Source: an uncultured Actinomycetes bacterium (GTDB taxonomy: Bacteria; Actinomycetota; Acidimicrobiia; Acidimicrobiales; RAAP-2). Taken from it: 64,000 nt of DNA. Below are positions 40,548-52,044 of this stretch, piece by piece (the stretch's first letter is position 1; the number at the start of each line of letters is the position of its first letter). Under the pieces are notes generated by a model. That model made no database searches. It was given only the letters and a program-made list of their open reading frames with translations, and was not told the DNA's origin. The stretch lies in assembly GCA_903893745.1 (NCBI GenBank), contig CAITNF010000013.1:62001-126000 (forward strand), in the 5' to 3' direction. The translations under genes were made by a program, and so were the position numbers.

Positions 40548-41036
40548 CTAGGGAAGAACTGAGGCGAGCTTTTCTTCAGCCGCTTCAGTGTCAACGTTGA
40601 GGGCGAAGGTCAACTCGGACACCAAGATCTGACGAGCTCGCGTCAACATGCGCTTTTCCCCCGCCGAGAGGCCCTTGTCCTTGTCGCGGATTGAGAGGTT
40701 GCGCACCACTTCAGCGACTTGGTAGATGTCGCCCGAACGAAGCTTCTCGGAGTGGTTCTTGAAACGTCGTGACCAGTTAGTCGGCATACGAGCTTCCTTC
40801 TTGCGAAGCACGGCAAAGACTTCTTCGACCTCTTCGTCATTGATGACGTCGCGCAGACCCACTGATTCAGCGTTGGCGACCGGGACCATCAAGACCAGGT
40901 CGGTGTAGGCGACCTTCAACTTCAAGTAGTCCTGCTTGACGTCAAAGGCGGTCATTTTTTCAATCTTTTCCACGGTGCACGCACCATGGTGGGGGTAGAC
41001 GAGACGATCGCCTTTTTTGTACTTACGAACGGTCAT
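40548..41036 (-). CDS. carD: CarD-like transcriptional regulator
   Basis: A 162-residue CarD. The N-terminal RNA-polymerase-interaction domain begins KYKKGDRLVYPHHGACTVEKIEK, and the C-terminal helical DNA-binding domain contains WSRRFKNHSEKLRSGDIYQVAEVVRNL (read in parts) with KGLSAGEKRML. In mycobacteria CarD stabilises open complexes at rRNA and other promoters and is essential. The leader carries AGGAG some 13 bases before the ATG, farther than usual, with a short inverted GGAG/CTCC that might cover it. Confidence 0.94.
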   Translation of the reverse strand: MTVRKYKKGDRLVYPHHGACTVEKIEKMTAFDVKQDYLKLKVAYTDLVLMVPVANAESVGLRDVINDEEVEEVFAVLRKKEARMPTNWSRRFKNHSEKLRSGDIYQVAEVVRNLSIRDKDKGLSAGEKRMLTRARQILVSELTFALNVDTEAAEEKLASVLP

Positions 41037-41108
41037 AGACGGAGGGTTCTCCTAAAGAACTAGCCCATTTCAGGGCGTCAGGGGATTATCTATTCTACCA
41101 TTACTTGT

Positions 41109-42449
41109 TCACAAGGTGCCGTTTCGGGCCACCATCAAGGCTTCGGCGAGTGAACGGCACCGGTGCACGACTAAACCCGGGGTTTCGTCGAGTTCACCCT
41201 CGGCGGGCACGATGATCGCTTCGGCCCCCAATCGATGCGCTTCGCGCACGCGTCGAGCGAGACCGGTCACTGGCCGCAGTTCACCGGCGAGGCCCACTTC
41301 ACCCACCGCCACCATGGTGCGCGCCACGGCGAAATGCTGCACCGCCGACGCCACGGCCAGAGCCAGCGCGAGGTCGACTCCCGGCTCGCTGGCCGGCAGT
41401 CCACCCGCCGTGGCCACGAAGACGTCCGCGCCGCTGGTGTCAATGGTGCAGCGCGCCTCGAGTACCGCGAGCAAGAGCGCCAGGCGCTGTGAAGAGACCT
41501 GGTGGGCCACGCGGCGCGGCGAGCCAATGCCCGACGCGACGAGCGCCTGGACTTCCACCAGCAGTGAACGTGAGCCGTCGTTCGTCACCGTCACGACGAC
41601 TCCGGGTACGTCGAGATCGGCGCCACGAAGTTTGAGAGCGGCGTCGGGCAACTCGCGCAGACCTTCGTTCGCCATCTCGAGGAGTCCGACTTCGCCCGTG
41701 GGACCAAAGCGATGCTTCATCGCTCGAAGTAGCCGCAGCGTGCCGTGTCGATCGCCCTCGACGCGTATCACGGTGTCGACCAGATGTTCGAGCGCTCGCG
41801 GTCCCGCCAGCTCACCATCTTTAGTGACGTGACCCACCAGCACGAGCGCGATGCCCGTCGATTTCGCAACGGCGCAGAGTCGTTCTGCCGCGTGGCGAAC
41901 CTGGGGCACCGAACCCGCAACGCTCGACAGCGTGTCGTCACTCATCGCCGAAATTGAGTCAATCACCGCGACCGTAGGGCGACGCTCGCGCAGTAACTGC
42001 TCGGCATCAGCGACGTTCGTAGTGGCGGCCACGTCGAGTCCATCGGGCACGTCACCGAGTCGTCGCGCCCGCTGGGCGACCTGGGCCGGTGACTCCTCGG
42101 CCGCAATCAGTAAGACCGCGTGGCCGGCTTGGGCGAGTGCGCGCAGCGTCATCAGGGCCAGGGTGGACTTACCCACGCCCGGCTCACCAAAGAGCAGTGT
42201 CGTGGAACCTTCGACGAAACCGCCGCCCAGCACTCGATCAAACTCACCCACGCCCGTTGACGTGCACTGGGCCGCGTCGTCACTTACGTCACGAAGCGAG
42301 GTGGTCTGCAGCGGTACCGCCGATTTCGACGCAGCGACCTGACGCTCCTCGTCGAGCGTGTTCCACTCACCACAGCCCGGACAGCGTCCAACCCACCGAG
42401 GCGAGTTAGTGCCGCACTCGCGACAGACGTGGATTGAGTGGCTCTTCAC
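41109..42449 (-). CDS. radA: DNA repair protein RadA
   Basis: About 446 residues. An N-terminal zinc finger (CRECG and CPGCGEW), a RecA-like ATPase with Walker A GEPGVGKST, the RadA-specific motif KHRFG (KNRFG in most), and a C-terminal Lon-protease-like domain (VATAGGLPASEPGVDLALALAVAS). RadA drives branch migration in recombinational repair. Of two neighbouring GTG codons (42452, 42449) the second is 7 bases from a TAGGGT element and is preferred. It is 31 bases after clpC on the same strand. Confidence 0.94.
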   Translation of the reverse strand: MKSHSIHVCRECGTNSPRWVGRCPGCGEWNTLDEERQVAASKSAVPLQTTSLRDVSDDAAQCTSTGVGEFDRVLGGGFVEGSTTLLFGEPGVGKSTLALMTLRALAQAGHAVLLIAAEESPAQVAQRARRLGDVPDGLDVAATTNVADAEQLLRERRPTVAVIDSISAMSDDTLSSVAGSVPQVRHAAERLCAVAKSTGIALVLVGHVTKDGELAGPRALEHLVDTVIRVEGDRHGTLRLLRAMKHRFGPTGEVGLLEMANEGLRELPDAALKLRGADLDVPGVVVTVTNDGSRSLLVEVQALVASGIGSPRRVAHQVSSQRLALLLAVLEARCTIDTSGADVFVATAGGLPASEPGVDLALALAVASAVQHFAVARTMVAVGEVGLAGELRPVTGLARRVREAHRLGAEAIIVPAEGELDETPGLVVHRCRSLAEALMVARNGTL

Positions 42450-42462
42450 CACCGCGACCCTA
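42450..42462 (-). promoter_or_regulatory. Leaderless promoter of radA
   Basis: TAGGGT (42462-42457), then 7 bases to GTG 42449 (4 to GTG 42452). Confidence 0.4.
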
Positions 42463-42479
42463 CGTCCTCGCTGTGACGT

Positions 42480-44984
<2,505 letters not shown>

Positions 44985-45073
44985 TTGACACCCTTTTCGT
45001 ATCGATACTTAGCAGTGTACCGGCGAGTCGCGACGTTCCGTCCTCGCCCCACCGACCAAGTAGAACACTCCCC

Positions 45074-45085
45074 TAAGGTGGTGGG
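45074..45085 (+). promoter_or_regulatory. Leaderless promoter of the polyprenyl synthase gene
   Basis: TAAGGT, then GGTGGG, then the GTG at 45086. The 6-base spacer could also bind the ribosome weakly. Confidence 0.45.
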
Positions 45086-46063
45086 GTGAATCCGTTCGAG
45101 CGACTTGATCTGCCCGTGGTCGAGTCCGATTTGGCCCGTCTCGAGGGGCTACTCGCCGAGTCCGTGATATTTGGCGATGACTACCTGGACCAGGTCACGA
45201 CTCACCTCATTTACGCGGGGGGCAAGCGCCTACGACCACTGCTGGCCGTCGCCTCGGCGACCGGTGGCGCGCGCGCCGCTTCGTCGAACGACCTCTTGGG
45301 TGGCGTCGCGCTCGAGCTGATGCACCTAGCGTCGCTCTACCACGACGACGTCATGGACGAGGCCGAAGTGCGTCGCAACGTTGACAGCGTGAACGCCCGC
45401 TACGGCAACCTGATCGCCATCGTCGCCGGGGACTACTTGATGGCGCGCTCGGCCGCGATTGCTGCCGACCTCGGCACTGACGTAGCCGGACTCCTCGCGC
45501 GCACGCTCGCGTGGTTGACGCGTGGACAGGTCTCCGAAGTACGAACCTCGTTCTCCGTCGAGCGCACCGAGAAGGACTACTACGAGGCGATCGAGGGTAA
45601 GACCGCGTCGCTCATGTCGTCAAGCTGTCGGGTGGGAGCCATGACGGCTCACCTCGACGCCGACCAGACTGAAGCTCTGGCCGAGTTTGGTCGCTGCTTT
45701 GGGATGATCTATCAGCTACGCGATGACATTCTCGATCTCACCGCCACCAACAACCAGCTCGGAAAACCGGCGGGCCAGGACCTCGCCGAGGGTGTCTATA
45801 ACCTGCCAACGTTGTTTGCCCTTCGTGACGCTCGCGTGGGCGATGAGTTGCGCAGTGTGCTCGGGGCCGCGCTCGATGACGAGGCTCGCGAACGGGCTCG
45901 CAAACTCGTCGTCGCTACTGACGGCATTGGCGAAACCATGCTCGCCGCGAAGAGCTTCATGGCTCAAGCCCACGAGTCACTCGCGGTCGTGCCGCACGCA
46001 CCACTGCGCGCCGGCTTTGGCTCGCTCATCGAGTCGTTGCTCGAAGACCTGCCCGCGTACTAA
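45086..46063 (+). CDS. Polyprenyl diphosphate synthase (trans type)
   Basis: A 325-residue long-chain prenyltransferase that joins isopentenyl units for menaquinone or similar side chains. The first aspartate motif is in LYHDDVMDEAEVRR (DDxxD), the second in MIYQLRDDILDL. GKRLRPLLAVAS near residue 45 is the conserved GxxxRP region. The residues before the first DDxxD (ELMHLASLYHDD) are small to medium, so a long product (C35-C45) is likely but not provable. The gene meets lysS tail to tail with no gap. Confidence 0.9.
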   Translation: MNPFERLDLPVVESDLARLEGLLAESVIFGDDYLDQVTTHLIYAGGKRLRPLLAVASATGGARAASSNDLLGGVALELMHLASLYHDDVMDEAEVRRNVDSVNARYGNLIAIVAGDYLMARSAAIAADLGTDVAGLLARTLAWLTRGQVSEVRTSFSVERTEKDYYEAIEGKTASLMSSSCRVGAMTAHLDADQTEALAEFGRCFGMIYQLRDDILDLTATNNQLGKPAGQDLAEGVYNLPTLFALRDARVGDELRSVLGAALDDEARERARKLVVATDGIGETMLAAKSFMAQAHESLAVVPHAPLRAGFGSLIESLLEDLPAY

Positions 46064-47467
46064 TTAGTCGCGCAGCGGTTTCAGAGTCGGGAAGGCAATC
46101 ACTTCGCGAATGCTCGCCTCATCGGCAATCAGCATTGCTAAGCGGTCCATGCCCAGTCCGAGGCCAGCCGTCGGCGGTAGTCCCCACTCGAGCGCCTTGA
46201 TGTAATCCTCGTCAATGGCCATGGCCTCGGGGTCACCGGCGGCGGCCAACCGAGCCTGGTCCTCGAAGCGCGTGCGCTGATCGACCGGATCGTTTAGTTC
46301 ACTAAAGCCGTTGGAGAGTTCTCGCCCCACCGCGTAGGACTCGAAGCGCTCCGTGAGCTCGGGGTCGTCCTGGCGACGACGCGCCAGCGGTGAGACCTCC
46401 ACGGGGAAGTCCGTGACAAAGATTGGGTCCCAGAGTGAGTCTTCGCAGGTCACCTCGAAGAGTTCGGCGAGGCAGCGACCGGGACCCCACGACGCGTGGA
46501 CCTCAACACCGCGCTCGCCCAGCAGCGCCGCGAGCCGTTCTCGAGGAGTGTGCACCGACACGTCTTCGCCCACGGCCTCACTGGCCAATTCCGCCATGGT
46601 GCGCCGCGGCCACGGGGCCGCGAAGGAGAAGGGGCGATCTTGGTACGTGACCTCAGTCGTACCGAGCACGTCACGAGCCACGCCAGCGACGAGCTCCTCG
46701 GTGAACGACATCATGTCCTCGTAGTTCCAGTACGCCGCGTAGAGCTCGAGCATGGTGAACTCGGGGTTGTGGCGAGGGCTGAGTCCTTCGTTGCGAAAGA
46801 CTCGTCCGAGTTCAAAGACTCGCTCAAAGCCCCCCACCACGAGCCGCTTGAGCCAGAGCTCGGGGGCAATGCGCAAGAACAGGTCGCTGCCCAACGCGTG
46901 ATGGTGCGTCGTGAAGGGCTTGGCCGCCGCGCCCGTCGCGATGGCGTTCAAAATCGGCGTCTCAACTTCAATGAAGTTCGCCGCCCAGCAGCGTTCCCGG
47001 GTGGCGCGTAGTACTTCACTTCGCCGCGCGAGTGACGTGCGCGACTTCTCATTGGCCCACAGGTCGGCTTCACGGTGACGATAACGCAGATCGAAGTCGG
47101 CAATCCCGGCCCACTTGTCACCAAAGTTGTGCAAGGCCGTAGCGAGCTTCACCCACGTCGCTACCTTGATCGAAAGTTCGCCGCGCTTCGTGCGCACGAC
47201 CTCGCCCGTAACACCCACCCAGTCACCGAGGTGGAGTTTGGCGAACTCGTCGAAATCGGCACAGACCGCCGCCAGCGCGAAGAGCTGAATCTCACCCGAC
47301 GAGTCGCGCATGGTCGCAAAAGCCAACTTGCCTTGGGTGCGGAGCAACATCACCCGACCGGCGACCTTCACGACGTCGCCCGACTCTTCACCATCGACGA
47401 GATGGGCGTAGGAGGTCTGGAGTGCGCCGGCGAAGGCGTTATGAGCAAATGAGTACGGCGTGGTCAC
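46064..47467 (-). CDS. lysS: Lysyl-tRNA synthetase, class II
   Basis: A 467-residue class II LysRS. The N-terminal OB fold (VVKVAGRVMLLRTQGKLAFATMRD) binds the anticodon. Class II motif 2 is in RVFRNEGLSPRHNPEFTMLE, and motif 3 is GLGLGMDRLAMLI. It is a little shorter than most actinobacterial LysRS, with a short N-terminal tail. GTG start overlaps the coaX stop by 4 bases, placing it last in the long tilS-to-lysS operon. Confidence 0.95.
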   Translation of the reverse strand: MTTPYSFAHNAFAGALQTSYAHLVDGEESGDVVKVAGRVMLLRTQGKLAFATMRDSSGEIQLFALAAVCADFDEFAKLHLGDWVGVTGEVVRTKRGELSIKVATWVKLATALHNFGDKWAGIADFDLRYRHREADLWANEKSRTSLARRSEVLRATRERCWAANFIEVETPILNAIATGAAAKPFTTHHHALGSDLFLRIAPELWLKRLVVGGFERVFELGRVFRNEGLSPRHNPEFTMLELYAAYWNYEDMMSFTEELVAGVARDVLGTTEVTYQDRPFSFAAPWPRRTMAELASEAVGEDVSVHTPRERLAALLGERGVEVHASWGPGRCLAELFEVTCEDSLWDPIFVTDFPVEVSPLARRRQDDPELTERFESYAVGRELSNGFSELNDPVDQRTRFEDQARLAAAGDPEAMAIDEDYIKALEWGLPPTAGLGLGMDRLAMLIADEASIREVIAFPTLKPLRD

Positions 47468-48297
47468 GAAGCGTCTCCCGAATGGTTCCGTTCATGAACG
47501 ATACGCAATCCGTGGAGGGTCAACCATGGTTCGACGTGATTAACGAGTTTCGTGTGGGGGGCAATCAGTCCCGCGAGTCCCCCGGTGGCAATGACCGGTG
47601 CGCTACCCAACTCATCCAAAATACGCTCGGCGAGCCCGTCCACCTGGGCGGCGAAGCCGTAGAGCACGCCTGATTGGATGGATTCCACGGTCGAGCGACC
47701 AATGACCGAACGGGGCTTGACTAACTCGACCGAACGTAATGCCGCCGCCTCGCTGTAGAGCGCCTCGAGCGAAATGGCGACCCCGGGGGCAATCGCCCCA
47801 CCCAGGTACTCACCCTGAGCCGAGATCACGTCAAAGGTCGTTGCCGTACCCAGGTCCACCACAATGGACGGTCCCGGGTAGAGGTCGAAGGCGCCGACCG
47901 AATTCGCAATACGATCGGGGCCCACCTCACGTGGGTTGTCGTAGAGAATCGGCATGCCCGACTTGGTGCCCGGTCCGAGCACCGTCACGTTGAGTTCACT
48001 GAACCAACGGTTGGCCATGCGGCGAAGTTGGGTGGTGACCGACGGCACCGACGAACAGATAGCGATTGCGCTGACCGCGGTGCGCAGATCTAACCCTTCG
48101 AGGTCGAGGAGTTGGGTCAGCACCATGGCGTACTCGTCCGGCGTGCGATCGGGCACTGTGGAGAGGCGCCAGTGAAAGGCCAAACCTCGCTCATCGTTCG
48201 CGCGAGCAAAGCCCATCGCGTCGGGCGCCTCGGGTCGCGAACCCCCAAAGAGACCAATGACGGTCTCAGTATTTCCTACGTCAATTGCGAGTAGCAC
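47464..48297 (-). CDS. coaX: Type III pantothenate kinase
   Basis: A 277-residue CoaX, the ATP-dependent kinase that makes phosphopantothenate in coenzyme A synthesis and is not feedback-inhibited by CoA. The phosphate-binding motif is LAIDVGNTETVIGLF, with the later IVVDLGTATTFDVIS and GGAIAPGVAISLEAL segments. The first base of its start overlaps the last base of panC, so it follows the previous pathway step directly. Confidence 0.94.
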   Translation of the reverse strand: MLLAIDVGNTETVIGLFGGSRPEAPDAMGFARANDERGLAFHWRLSTVPDRTPDEYAMVLTQLLDLEGLDLRTAVSAIAICSSVPSVTTQLRRMANRWFSELNVTVLGPGTKSGMPILYDNPREVGPDRIANSVGAFDLYPGPSIVVDLGTATTFDVISAQGEYLGGAIAPGVAISLEALYSEAAALRSVELVKPRSVIGRSTVESIQSGVLYGFAAQVDGLAERILDELGSAPVIATGGLAGLIAPHTKLVNHVEPWLTLHGLRIVHERNHSGDAS

Positions 48298-49154
48298 TAC
48301 TCCCCCTGCGCCACGAGTTGCACTGGTCCATTATCGATTAATCGAACGCCATCGACGGTGCACGCGAGCAGCGCTCGAGCCACGCCAGAGTTGGTGTCAC
48401 TCGACGGCACCAAGGTGAGTGGGTCAACGACTTCGGCGTAGATCGGCTCGAGTGATGACGAGTGCAGACTCTCCAAGAGTCGGGCCCGATGTTCGCTCGC
48501 TCGAGCTGGCTGAGCCGCCACGAGGGCGAGCGCTCGAGAGAGTGCCGTCGCGCGCGCACGTCCCGATTCAGTGAGCTGCACGTTGCGACTCGACAGGGCG
48601 AGTCCGTCGGGGTCACGGATGATGGGACAGCCCACGACCTCAACATCGAGGGCTAGGTCACGCACCATCGCTCGGATGACGCCGAGCTGTTGAAAGTCCT
48701 TTTCCCCGAAGTATGCGCGACAGGGACCAGTAATCGCGAAGAGCTTCGCTACGACGCTCGCCACTCCGTCAAAGTGGCCGGGCCGACCCACTCCTTCGAG
48801 GTGATCACTAATTCCACGCACCGAGACGGTCGTTGCCGTGGGCTCGGGATAGTTTGGCCACATGGCGACGAGGCTGGGCGCGATCAGACAGTCAACGCCA
48901 AAACGTTCGGCCGCCGCAAAGTCAGCGTCAGGTGTGCGCGGATAGCTGGCGAGGTCGCGGTCGTTATGGAACTGGCGGGGATTGACGAAGATGGTGGCGA
49001 GCACCACGTCGCCGTGCTCGTGAGCCGCACGCACCAGTGAGCCGTGGCCTTCGTGCAGCGCCCCCATGGTTGGTACTAGTCCCACTCGACGCCCGCGCGC
49101 GCGCTGCTCGTGAGCGTAGCGACGCCACTGGTCAATGTCGCTCAACTGGTCCAT
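48297..49154 (-). CDS. panC: Pantothenate synthetase
   Basis: A 285-residue enzyme that condenses pantoate and beta-alanine with ATP. The HIGH-like site is VPTMGALHEGHGSLVRAA; FVNPRQF follows, and the ATP loop is VASVVAKLFAITGP with FGEKDFQQL and the KMSKS-like SSRN segment. It starts at the last base of the DUF2520 gene. PanB and PanD are not in this window. Confidence 0.95.
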   Translation of the reverse strand: MDQLSDIDQWRRYAHEQRARGRRVGLVPTMGALHEGHGSLVRAAHEHGDVVLATIFVNPRQFHNDRDLASYPRTPDADFAAAERFGVDCLIAPSLVAMWPNYPEPTATTVSVRGISDHLEGVGRPGHFDGVASVVAKLFAITGPCRAYFGEKDFQQLGVIRAMVRDLALDVEVVGCPIIRDPDGLALSSRNVQLTESGRARATALSRALALVAAQPARASEHRARLLESLHSSSLEPIYAEVVDPLTLVPSSDTNSGVARALLACTVDGVRLIDNGPVQLVAQGE

Positions 49155-49873
49155 CAGGTGAGCATCTCGGTGCGACGAAGTTCGGCGAGCTCGAAGGCGG
49201 CGTTCGCGAGTGCCACGTACGTGGCGCGCTCTGATTCGGGGATGGCTTGAAGGTGCGCGTCAATGGTGACCATGTCACCGCGCGACGCCGGTCCGGTGAG
49301 CGCCTCGTGGGGGCCGTAGGTGGCAACGTCCTCGAGCGCCCGACGCGCCAGCGGCAAAAAGTCCTCTAACGTCAATCCCGCACTGACGGCGAGTGACTCC
49401 ACGTGAGCGAGCAGCGCGACCAGGTGATTCGCCGCCACGGTGGCCGTTGCGTGGTAGCGACTTCGCTGAGCGTCATCGAGACGTCGAGCGACCCCTCCGA
49501 CTGCGGCCACGAGTTCATCGACCAACGCGTCACCGGCCACGCAGTAGACGGCCCCCGCCAAGCGATCGGCACCGAGTCCGTCAGCGAGCAACGTCGTCAG
49601 AGGGTGCATCGACGCGACGCGCGGGTGCGGAGCCAACCCTTCAAGCGTGCGCGACCCAGCGACGTGCACGACGACTCGATGATCGCTCACCGGTACCTGC
49701 GACGCGACGCTTACCAGCGCGTCATCGGGGACGCACAGCATCACCACGTCGACGTCGTCGCCAATCAAGTCGACTTGATCGTGATGCAGCAGCGTGGTCG
49801 TAAAACTCACTCGACGAAAGGCCGTCGCGAATGAAGTGCCCGCGCGGCCCGATCCAATAATGACGATGTGCAT
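49154..49873 (-). CDS. Rossmann-like / DUF2520 domain protein
   Basis: A 239-residue NAD(P)-binding protein. It starts MHIVIIGSGRAGTSFATAF (glycine-rich loop), continues with VDVVMLCVPDDALVSVA and HVAGSRTLEGL, and ends in a helical DUF2520 domain with YHATATVAANHLVALLAHVESLA. The fold is like ketopantoate or pyrroline-carboxylate reductases. Its place directly before panC has led to the idea that it may act as a ketopantoate reductase; this is not proven. GGAGCAG lies before the ATG. Confidence 0.85.
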   Translation of the reverse strand: MHIVIIGSGRAGTSFATAFRRVSFTTTLLHHDQVDLIGDDVDVVMLCVPDDALVSVASQVPVSDHRVVVHVAGSRTLEGLAPHPRVASMHPLTTLLADGLGADRLAGAVYCVAGDALVDELVAAVGGVARRLDDAQRSRYHATATVAANHLVALLAHVESLAVSAGLTLEDFLPLARRALEDVATYGPHEALTGPASRGDMVTIDAHLQAIPESERATYVALANAAFELAELRRTEMLT

Positions 49874-49917
49874 CTCTGCTCCGATCCGTTCCAGCCCCTC
49901 GCGGGTGCCGTTCGGTG

Positions 49918-50385
49918 TTAGCGCAACGACTCGAGTGTACCTAGTGCGACGACTCGGCCGCGAGCGCCCGCGAGTTGCTCCTCACTAACTAGGTCGGGGG
50001 CGAGCTCGGCGAGAGGAACCAGCACGAAGGCGCGCTCGTAGAGACGAGGGTGGGGCACCAAGATTTCGGGGTCATCACTGACCATCTCGCCCACGAGCAG
50101 CACGTCAACGTCGAGCGTGCGCGGGCCCCAGCGCACTTCACGAGTCCGCAGCGCGTCGCGCTCGGCGTGACGCGCGCGCTCGAGCAGCGCTCGCGGGCCG
50201 TCAGTCGTCATCACCTCGACGACCAGATTCCAAAAATCGTCTTGGCTGACCCCACCCACCGGCTCGGTTTCGTAGACCCGCGACACTCGACTCGCGTCGC
50301 TTTCGACCACGAGTTCCAGACCTCGCGCTAGGTACGCGCCGCGGTCACCCATATTGGAGCCCAGCGAAAGATAGGCGCGATGCAC
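49918..50385 (-). CDS. folK: 2-amino-4-hydroxy-6-hydroxymethyldihydropteridine diphosphokinase
   Basis: A 155-residue HPPK, which pyrophosphorylates the pterin before joining to pABA. Motifs are YLSLGSNMGDRGAYL, YETEPVGGVSQDDFWN and the signature WGPRTLDVDVLLVG with the two metal-binding aspartates. It starts on the last base of folB. Confidence 0.94.
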   Translation of the reverse strand: MHRAYLSLGSNMGDRGAYLARGLELVVESDASRVSRVYETEPVGGVSQDDFWNLVVEVMTTDGPRALLERARHAERDALRTREVRWGPRTLDVDVLLVGEMVSDDPEILVPHPRLYERAFVLVPLAELAPDLVSEEQLAGARGRVVALGTLESLR

Positions 50386-50750
50386 TAGTCGCGACGAAGG
50401 GTACAGCGCACGCCCACCGAGTCAACGTCCTCGGCGACGGGCGGGCGAGTCTTACGCACCGCGACGGTCACCGCTTCGATCTCGGGGTCGTAGGCGAGAA
50501 TCGCCAAACCAACGCGCGACGCGAGCGTTTCGAGCAAGAGAAACTCACCATCGACGGTAACGCGTTCGACCAACGTCAGCACTTCGGCGTAGTTGGTGGT
50601 TGCGGTGAGATCATCACGTAGGGCGGCGTCACTCAGTGAACGTTCCAGGTCCAGATCAAAGACCAGCGGCTGCACTCGCGTTCGCTCTTCGGGCAAGACA
50701 CCAACAATCGCACTGCAGCGAAGGCCGCGCAGTTCAATACGGTCGCTCAC
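50385..50750 (-). CDS. folB: Dihydroneopterin aldolase
   Basis: A 121-residue tunnelling-fold enzyme that makes 6-hydroxymethyl-dihydropterin. Features are IELRGLRCSAIVGVLPEERTRVQPL (with the active-site glutamate), DDLTATTNYAEVLTLVERV and VAVRKTRPPV. The start overlaps the upstream gene by 4 bases. Confidence 0.93.
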   Translation of the reverse strand: MSDRIELRGLRCSAIVGVLPEERTRVQPLVFDLDLERSLSDAALRDDLTATTNYAEVLTLVERVTVDGEFLLLETLASRVGLAILAYDPEIEAVTVAVRKTRPPVAEDVDSVGVRCTLRRD

Positions 50751-51247
50751 GCGGTGGCCTCGGGTAAATCCATCAGCACGGTTCGACCATCGGGTCCAAT
50801 CGAGCGGCGAAAGAGTCGTTCGATGAGGGCAATAGAGGTCGGGACCGTGGGCACTTTCTTTGACCAGACTAAGTAGCCAGCAATGACGCCCAGCAGGTGG
50901 TCCGAGACTTCGTCACCGTGTAGCAACACCGTGACGTTGTTTTCCATTGAGCCCGCGAGGTCGCGGTAGCAGGCTCCCAGTACGTCGCGTTGCTGGGGTC
51001 CACCGCGCAGGGCGTAGTGGCTCGCGGTGAGTCCGTGTTCAAAGTAGGCACTCAAGTTCTGCATCACCGGCAGAATTGAAATCACGCGACCAAATCCCTG
51101 GTGCTTCAACCAGAGCAGTTCCTCGTCACGGCGCACTCGACGATGCACCGAGGTTGAACCACCCGGTCGCTCCGAGACGGCCAGCAGCCCGCGATAGACC
51201 CAGATGAAACTGCGCGGCTCGATCCCGGCCGCCCACTTGCCCCTCAC
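50747..51247 (-). CDS. Tyrosine-phosphatase-like protein lacking the catalytic cysteine
   Basis: About 166 residues from the GTG at 51247, which overlaps the folP stop (GTGA). The layout follows dual-specificity or tyrosine phosphatases: FIWVYRGLLAVSERPGG, then LKHQGFGRVISILP, then HYALRGG, then VTVLLHGDEVSDHLLGVIAGYLVW. In active enzymes the last segment is HCxxGxxR; here the Cys and Arg are absent (LLHGDEVSDH), so it would be a pseudo-phosphatase. It sits inside the folate operon between folP and folB with overlaps on both sides. A structural or regulatory role is possible. I have no firm family name. Confidence 0.6.
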   Translation of the reverse strand: MRGKWAAGIEPRSFIWVYRGLLAVSERPGGSTSVHRRVRRDEELLWLKHQGFGRVISILPVMQNLSAYFEHGLTASHYALRGGPQQRDVLGACYRDLAGSMENNVTVLLHGDEVSDHLLGVIAGYLVWSKKVPTVPTSIALIERLFRRSIGPDGRTVLMDLPEATA

Positions 51248-52044
51248 GCGACTACCTCTCCTGCGGGGCAAACGAGCAACTCACGAAGTTGCACGGCCGC
51301 CTCAGCGTCATGTACTCGAACCATTGTGGCACCTTGGAGCATGGCCCACGCGGCCGACGCAATCGAACCCTCTAAACGCTCCTCCACGCCCAGCTCTTGG
51401 ACCCCCAGACGACTGAGGAACTGCTTACGACTGGTCCCAATGAGCAGGCCCGCCCCGTAGCGCTGGGCCAGTGCCGCAAATCGATCAGTGTGCGCCAGCA
51501 GGGTCAAGTTGTGTTCGAGCGTCTTGCCAAATCCGATTCCCGGATCGAGCCAGAGCTGGCGTATCGTCGCGGTGCGCGCGCGAGCGGCGACCCCGTCGAG
51601 AAACGCTTCGATCTCACCCACGACGTCGTCGTAGGTCGGATTATCTTGCATAGTTCGCGAGTCACCCTGTCGGTGCATGGCGACGTACCCCACGCCGAGT
51701 TCACCGGCCACGTTGAGCAGTGTGCACGACACGTCGTTCACTACGCAGGCTCCCGCCGCCACCGCGGCCCTCGCAACCTCTTCTTTTTGAGTATCGACCG
51801 AGACCGGGCCCAGCGCGCTTAACGCTTCGACCACGGGCACGACGCGTGTCAACTCCTCATCAACGCTCACCGCCGTAGCCCGGGGGCGCGTCGACTCACC
51901 ACCGACGTCGACGATGTCGCATCCCACGTCAAAGAGCGTGCGGCCCCTCGCGACTGCTTCAGCGACCGAGCTGGAACGCGAATCAGGGAAAAAAGAGTCG
52001 GGAGTGACGTTGACAATTCCCATTATTTGGGGACTCAGCGCCAC
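51244..52044 (-). CDS. folP: Dihydropteroate synthase
   Basis: A 266-residue TIM-barrel enzyme, the target of sulfonamides. The opening IMGIVNVTPDSFFPDSR (normally NVTPDSFSDGG), DVGGESTRPRA (usually DIGGESTRPGA), and the phosphate site at IGTSRKQFLSRL are present. The first loop has two unusual residues (FFPDS) and the ESTRP segment carries RA in place of the usual GA. Its start overlaps the folE end by 10 bases. Confidence 0.93.
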   Translation of the reverse strand: MALSPQIMGIVNVTPDSFFPDSRSSSVAEAVARGRTLFDVGCDIVDVGGESTRPRATAVSVDEELTRVVPVVEALSALGPVSVDTQKEEVARAAVAAGACVVNDVSCTLLNVAGELGVGYVAMHRQGDSRTMQDNPTYDDVVGEIEAFLDGVAARARTATIRQLWLDPGIGFGKTLEHNLTLLAHTDRFAALAQRYGAGLLIGTSRKQFLSRLGVQELGVEERLEGSIASAAWAMLQGATMVRVHDAEAAVQLRELLVCPAGEVVA

